A stretch of DNA of 64,000 nucleotides from Trileptium ribeirensis (lineage: Eukaryota > Nematoda > Enoplea > Enoplida > Thoracostomopsidae): the NCBI GenBank assembly GCA_030248225.1, contig JASANE010027748.1, positions 1 through 64,000 on the forward strand, given 5' to 3'. The stretch's first letter is position 1; the number at the start of each line of letters is the position of its first letter. The notes beneath the pieces are model-generated. The model was given only the letters and a program-made list of their open reading frames with translations. It made no database searches and was not told where the DNA came from. Both the position numbers and the translations under genes were made by a program. Below are positions 59,443 to 64,000 of the stretch, in pieces.

Positions 59443-61087
59443 GTGACTGAAATAGAACATGTAGATGAAGTGGCAGTACGTACTGTAAGAACAGCAGTCA
59501 GTGACAGTTCTGATACCGAGAGTGTAGAAATGGGTGACGCCAATGACCCTAACATATATCGTCGTACATACGCTGAAATCGAGGCCGAGCAAGCAGCGAT
59601 GGAACATATTGAGTACCGGACGGACGACTACGAACCGCAGAATCCACGGATGGTCAGGAATCGGATTCCACTGACTGATCCGGACAGAGAAATAGAACCA
59701 TCTTGGCCACCGATATCACAGGAACAGGTTACTAGACAAGAGGCATTTTCCTACATACCGGAACCTGGTAGCCGAGACACGCAGGTAGAGTATGGACAAC
59801 AGCGAGGAAGTTCCATTCGGCGTACCGACTGTAGGTGTAGGCATACTTGAAGGACAACACTTCTATCCCGCGGATGTTACGCTGTCCACTACACCTCCAG
59901 GAGCTTTAGGTGGAATCGTTGTACCCGTACCATACACCTCAGGGGATCTGCGCTACGCAATTATGCTTGCGGCTCAGGATCACCCATTATTTCAATCGAG
60001 ACCAGCTGAACACATTATGGCATCACGACTGCGTGTACCGACAGAGATGTCAACTCAAACTAGGGCACTATACGACAATGCGTCCTCACAGCGCTCCACC
60101 AGCACCTGCCGACAGACCTATGTCTCCCCACCAATATGTTTTTCGCGAAGCGGCCTTTACTCAACCACCTCCAGGGTCACCAATGTCCAGCTATCTGTCA
60201 GAGACATCGGGCGAAGGTGCCACGGCGGACTTGAGAGCAGCTGAAGCAGACGACGAGCTAACTAGCCAGACATCACAGGAGCCCTCTTCAGCTGAAAGAC
60301 GCGGTCGAGCCGGACAAGAAACATCCAGTAGTAGCTCCAGAACACCTACTACGCAACCGGGGACCTACGACTCACTAAGCGAATTTACACTTGCGGAATC
60401 AAGCAGCGAACCACCAGCACCCCGAAGAGGAATTGTCCACGCTGTAACCTTAGGTACCTCTCCCCGCACACGAGCATCGCCAGAAGAACGAGGAAAGGCG
60501 TTTGTCGGACGAACCACGCAACGGAAGCAAACCGTGTTGGCACGAGGAGGTTCAACCATCCAGATCGCTACTACGCACCAGCCAGGACGGTCCACAATGA
60601 CCATCACCGAACTGGTACATCCTACCATCGCTACCACTACCCCTCTGAGACAATACGCCTTGGCACTACTCATGCGACGGTCCCAGCCAGACACCTACTA
60701 CATCGCCAGGCCAGGGATCGGGTCTTTAGGCCATACGGCGCAGCATCAGACGAAGAGGTAGGAGACGCCCTACGCAGACATAGACGTGTAACCTTCCAGG
60801 AACCAGGGACGACCGTTACTGAAACTGCAGGAACCTCAACTAGGCTAGCCTTCACTACACGCGCACAATCCACCAGTGTCACCACTTCAATGACAAGTGC
60901 ACCAATACTAACCCCACGACAACTTTTAATGGGAGGACGCTCGCCAGGCGAGACCCAGCCACCGACCTCATTCCCACGATATCCTTCTAGCGAGGAACTA
61001 CACCCTGCAGCCTGGCGACAACGAACACCTCGACCACCACCTTATGAAGAATCTGACTCGGACGATCCTGACCTACGGGTGGACTAA
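59443..61087 (+). pseudogene. 3' ORF: Ser/Pro/Thr-rich protein, unknown
   Basis: Three overlapping open pieces (59443-59850, 59792-60244, 59910-60761) and a last one (ending 61087) read in sequence with frame changes near 59800, 60080 and 60710. The start is acidic (DSSDTESVE), the centre is Ser/Thr/Gln/Pro-rich (ETSSSSSRTPTTQP), and the end is Pro/Arg-rich with an acidic tail (EESDSDDPDLRVD). It looks intrinsically disordered; no domain recognised. Position after integrase is where env lies in ordinary Gypsy elements, but it has no signal peptide, cleavage site or membrane helix. Confidence 0.5.
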
Positions 61088-61232
61088 TCCTAACCCATAC
61101 TCGCACGTACCTCAACCCAGGTAAACAAGCCGATCCAACAAATAGGGGGGTAGAAGAGTGGTTTAGGAATATACTCGCAGGTAAATAAGATTATCTCTAC
61201 ACTCAGACTTATTCCCGGTATATACATTATAG
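61088..61232 (+). other. spacer with possible polypurine tract
   Basis: AATAGGGGGGTAGAAGAGTGG (61141-61161) is a purine run with two T interruptions, in the place expected for a plus-strand primer just before a 3' LTR. No LTR copy upstream in the window supports it. TATATA at 61219-61224 is only 9 bp from the next ATG. Confidence 0.3.
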
Positions 61233-62465
61233 ATGCGACGAAGCTACAGCACCAACGATGTCCGAATGCCGCTGATACCAAAAGGCGTGCAGCACGTACC
61301 GATGGTTTGCGGTGGCGGCGTTTACCCCACGGTGCCTCTCTACCGCATCCAAAGAGGACCGCTCGTGGAGATCTTCGCCTCTAAAGGCACCCGTCGGCCC
61401 TTGCTCGCCAAATGAAACTACAACAACCTACTCGTTCCAGCACAACGGGAGGCGTCTGTCCAGCGCCTCGGAACATTTTCACCTCAGCGTGCTGGATTTG
61501 CTGGCGTTTGACAACGCCGCGAAGGAATTGGCTGAGGCGGACATTAGCCCGAACGAGCTGCAGCTTCGCAGCGTTGCGTTACATCGTCGGCTACCGCTCA
61601 AAAGGCGGCATATGCTGAAGGCATACTACCCGCACATCATGCGGCCGATTCTACTGGCCAAGTTCAACATGATCGACAGTGCGGAGGAGTTGGAAGCCAC
61701 CGGCGACCGACTCTTGCTCAACGCGGCACTTGACGACTTCTGGAGAACCAGCATGACCCACATTCAATGCTGTTGTGACCGGGCGTTCCACAACGTAACG
61801 CGTATCTGCTGGAAGAAATTCCAGCATACCACCGGGACGGACTCGTTCGATGGCCCCAAGTCATCATCGTGGGCGACGAACAAGCGCTACCGCTGCTCAA
61901 TGTCGCCGACCAGCATAATTGGGTGGTATTCGCTTGGCCGCGCATGGAAATGGCCGACTTAATACAATGGGCCAATGCGTTCGTTACGCCACGGACTGAC
62001 TGTGTCATCGTCGTAGGCGGCTATGGCAAGTCACGGCGTGATGACAACACCGTATATTCGCCCAGCGCATTCATGAAGCGGATCAAACGACGGCTGGGCG
62101 TACTCGAATGGCGCCTCCGGGACATTGCAGCCATCTATGTTGCCCCACCGCCTCCGCAGTGGAACGCTACCAGTTACACCAGCGAAGCGTGGGCGACGGA
62201 GCTGCGTACACGGAAATTGCGCCTCACCGAAGAACACCAGGCCCTGCGGAACGTCATCATGCCCGCCTGGTCAGTAGCATTAACGGCATCCGAAGCCTGG
62301 GACACGGTCGGACCGTTCAACCGGGGTGAGGATCGTCAGCGATGGGCTGAGCCAGTGGTGGCGCCCGCCTACCATCCGGAGTTGGTCAACTGGGTAGGCC
62401 ACTGTGTCCGCTGTACCGGACTTTTTCGCCTAGGCGAACAGCGGAGAAGCGATGAAGAAAATTAG
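61233..62465 (+). pseudogene. Y1: SGNH-hydrolase-like gene, first of a tandem pair
   Basis: Three frames make one gene: 61233-61415, the 61312-61962 ORF (used from about 61430 to 61800), then 61869-62465. Comparison with Y2 places frameshifts near 61420 and near 61800. A helical N-domain (AAKELAEAD, HIMRPILLAKF) is followed by a fold with WPQ-VIIVGDE, VVFAWPRMEM, VIVVGGYGKS and YVAPPPPQW, ending in a Trp-containing tail. The order hydrophobic strand-GD-x, then GGxG, then PP resembles SGNH/GDSL hydrolases, but the Ser of the GDS block is Glu here and the final D-x-x-H is absent, so it would be inactive as an esterase. SGNH identity is inference; unknown function is the safe reading. Confidence 0.45.
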
Positions 62466-62733
62466 GACCTGCTAAATAACACATTTGCACGTAAGTACCT
62501 CAAGCATGAAAAAGGGAGACAGGTAGTGTGAGGGAGGGACTGCAGAAAAGTTTGGGCAATAGAAAACGCGATTCCGTCGCACTTAAAGAACTCCACCTTA
62601 GGATACACGCAAGAAATCGAGAGTAGAGTTAGAAACTGTGTGCACCGCTGCGTTTAACTATACACATATGCGCAGCGAAACTTGACTAGTATAAGGGAAA
62701 GGACAACCATCTATAAAAGCTATATTATTACAT
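62466..62733 (+). other. spacer between Y1 and Y2 with TATA-like box
   Basis: TATAAAAG at 62712-62719 lies 14 bp before the ATG of Y2, too close for a normal start site, so either a downstream ATG is used or the box is fortuitous. No LTR or repeat seen. Confidence 0.3.
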
Positions 62734-64000
62734 ATGGACAACAGCGTTCGGCAACGCGGTGAGAACAACAAGGACGACAATAGCGTTCGGCGACGCAGTG
62801 ACAGCCAATTGGACCATAGCGTTCGGAAAAGCAATGGCGACGACGCCAGGCGGTCCGAAGGTGGCCTAGGCCGACGGTTATCAACAACCGGGCCATACGC
62901 CCCGCCCGAAGCAACCACATACCGCCTGCCCAGCGTTCCAACGTACCATGTCGACATGACGAAGCCCTACGTTCCATTCCTGTCGCACGGCACCGGGTGG
63001 CCGAAGCTTTCCAACATGCACCAAGCTCCGACACCTTTCCATGATGACGGTACGACGGCTCCAACCGTTGAACAGCATTATTAGGTAAGGGTGCTTCTTG
63101 TGCTTAGCCTCATGGAAGCAGCCAAAGAACTTATGGACATGGTCGGAACGCCACAGCAAATAAAGGCCAGAGCACGGGCGCTAAAGGATGAACTGGTCGA
63201 TAACATCACAAGTGCCCGGCTCAAACCGTTGCTCGAACACATCATGCGTCCGATCGTGCTCAACAAATTCTCCATCCCCAGCTACGCGCGGATCCTACAT
63301 CTAACTGGCAATCGAAAGTTCCTGAAGGTAACCACCGATACCTTCTGGGGTGTCGGACGCACGATCCAGCAGTTGCGGCAGGGCGAACAACTTAGACACT
63401 GCCGCAACGTCATGGGCCGGCTTCTGGAGGAAGTGCGGGAGCACCTCACCTCCGGATACGCTCGCTGGCCGCACGTCATCATCATGGGCGACGCGCTCAC
63501 GTTGCCATTGCTGGAGATTGCCAACGACAACAAGTGGCTAGTCTGCGCATGGCCTGGCACCGTACTGATACGCATGATCTAATTCGCCAACGCTGTCCTA
63601 ACGCCGCTAACCAAAGGCGTCATCTTATACTTGGAGGCTACCAATACATTTATCGGAAGGCGCCATTGGAGCAGCTCCATGCGACCAATCCAAACGCAGC
63701 CTTCAAGAAGATCAAACGCCACCTGGGGATGTTGTCTAGACGAGTATCAGCACGAACACCCGTGATTGTCGCACCGCCGACACCCCGATGGGCCGCGACT
63801 AACCAGGACACAATGTCTTGGACGGTCGAGCTTAAGCGGATTGTCGCCAACCATCGGCAGCAGCACGACGCGTTCCACAATGTATACTTCCCTAACTGGC
63901 CAGTCGCTTTTAACTCCGCGGATGCCTGGGAGCGGGATGAGCCACACATGGAATGGCAGGAGCGCACACAGTTCGAGGAACCAATGGTTTCCAAGTACTG
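62734..64000 (+). pseudogene. Y2: paralogue of Y1, runs to the window end
   Basis: The start has three NSVR-type repeats, then a Pro-rich part. TAG at 63082-63084 interrupts the frame. The conserved domain continues in the same frame (AAKELMDM, HIMRPIVLNKF, WPHVIIMGDALTLPLL, WLVCAWPG) to TAA 63580-63582, where Y1 has a Gln codon (CAA). A frameshift near 63636 moves the rest (GGYQYIYRK, FKKIKRHLG, VIVAPPTPRW, then DAWERDEPH) into another frame to the end of the window. In the SGNH-like block I Ser position there is Ala; a D-x-x-x-H-like pair (ERDEPH) is seen near the end but its role is uncertain. The tandem arrangement shows gene duplication. Confidence 0.5.

Larger units (their letters stand above)
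48242..61087 (+). mobile_element. large Ty3/Gypsy-type, env-bearing retroelement (defective)
   Basis: Gene order on the plus strand: gag, ORF X, env-like, protease, RT-RNase H, integrase, 3' ORF. The RT, RNase H and D,D35E integrase blocks are those of Ty3/Gypsy, with integrase after RNase H. Overlaps and shared strand show it is one unit. It carries several frameshifts and in-frame stops and is dead. The paralogous genes at 61.2-64.0 kb may belong to it, which would make the element longer than 15.7 kb. The limits (LTRs) are not visible. Confidence 0.85.

Noticed and set aside
62712..62719. TATA box driving Y2
   Set aside because: It lies only 14 bp before the apparent ATG, so transcription would start after the start codon.
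48242..64000. Alternative genetic code (TAA/TAG read as Gln)
   Set aside because: Two in-frame TGA stops and at least seven frameshifts indicate a decayed copy.

Overview
This is an AT-rich eukaryotic window, most likely from an invertebrate animal genome. I see no operons or ribosome-binding sites. I see no complete intron-bearing host gene, no rRNA and no CRISPR array. The content is satellite DNA, minisatellites, tRNA-derived SINE heads, decayed CR1/L2/Jockey-like LINEs, a decayed protein-primed-type DNA polymerase B of the Polinton/Maverick kind, and a very large Ty3/Gypsy-type retroelement that includes an envelope-like gene. I cannot name the species; the LINE/Polinton/env-Gypsy mix points to an invertebrate, possibly a flatworm or a similar group.

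Layout. 1-3707: eleven visually identical 336-bp satellite units. 3.7-20 kb: AT-rich, mostly featureless DNA with a foldback element (8.4 kb), a 22-bp minisatellite (10.5 kb), a decayed 94-bp tandem array (14.3-15.0 kb), a 131-bp duplication (17 kb), a tRNA-Arg-like SINE head (17.9 kb), an inverted pair of 33-bp minisatellite arrays (19.1-19.7 kb) and a 62-bp duplication (20.1 kb). 20.9-26.0 kb: two LINE carcasses head-to-tail on the plus strand, the first much older than the second. 27.5-28.4 kb: the best candidate for a host exon. 30.7-32.6 kb (minus): DNA polymerase B relic. 33.9-35.3 kb (minus): a Lys-rich relic and the C-terminal part of a LINE ORF2. 35.4-36.8 kb: a 38-bp minisatellite and a small inverted-repeat element.

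From about 36.8 kb the DNA becomes visibly more GC-rich. The stretch from 36.8 to 48.2 kb has no recognisable protein gene. It is dense in perfect short hairpins and carries two copies, 6.65 kb apart, of a structured element of about 230-265 bp. Helices in the two copies are kept by compensatory changes while loop sequences are conserved. This is the best candidate for an undescribed RNA.

48.2 kb to the window end: a Gypsy-type element read on the plus strand as gag, a long unknown ORF (X), an env-like class-I fusion glycoprotein, protease, RT, RNase H, integrase, then a Ser/Pro/Thr-rich ORF and two tandem paralogous genes that resemble catalytically dead SGNH hydrolases. Env lies between gag and pol, which is not the normal order. 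X/env and RNase H/integrase both meet at a TAATG stop-start overlap, and gag/X overlap by 10 nt, suggesting translation by termination-reinitiation. The copy is dead: it has several frameshifts and in-frame stops, and the stops that can be checked sit at glutamine codons (C-to-T changes).
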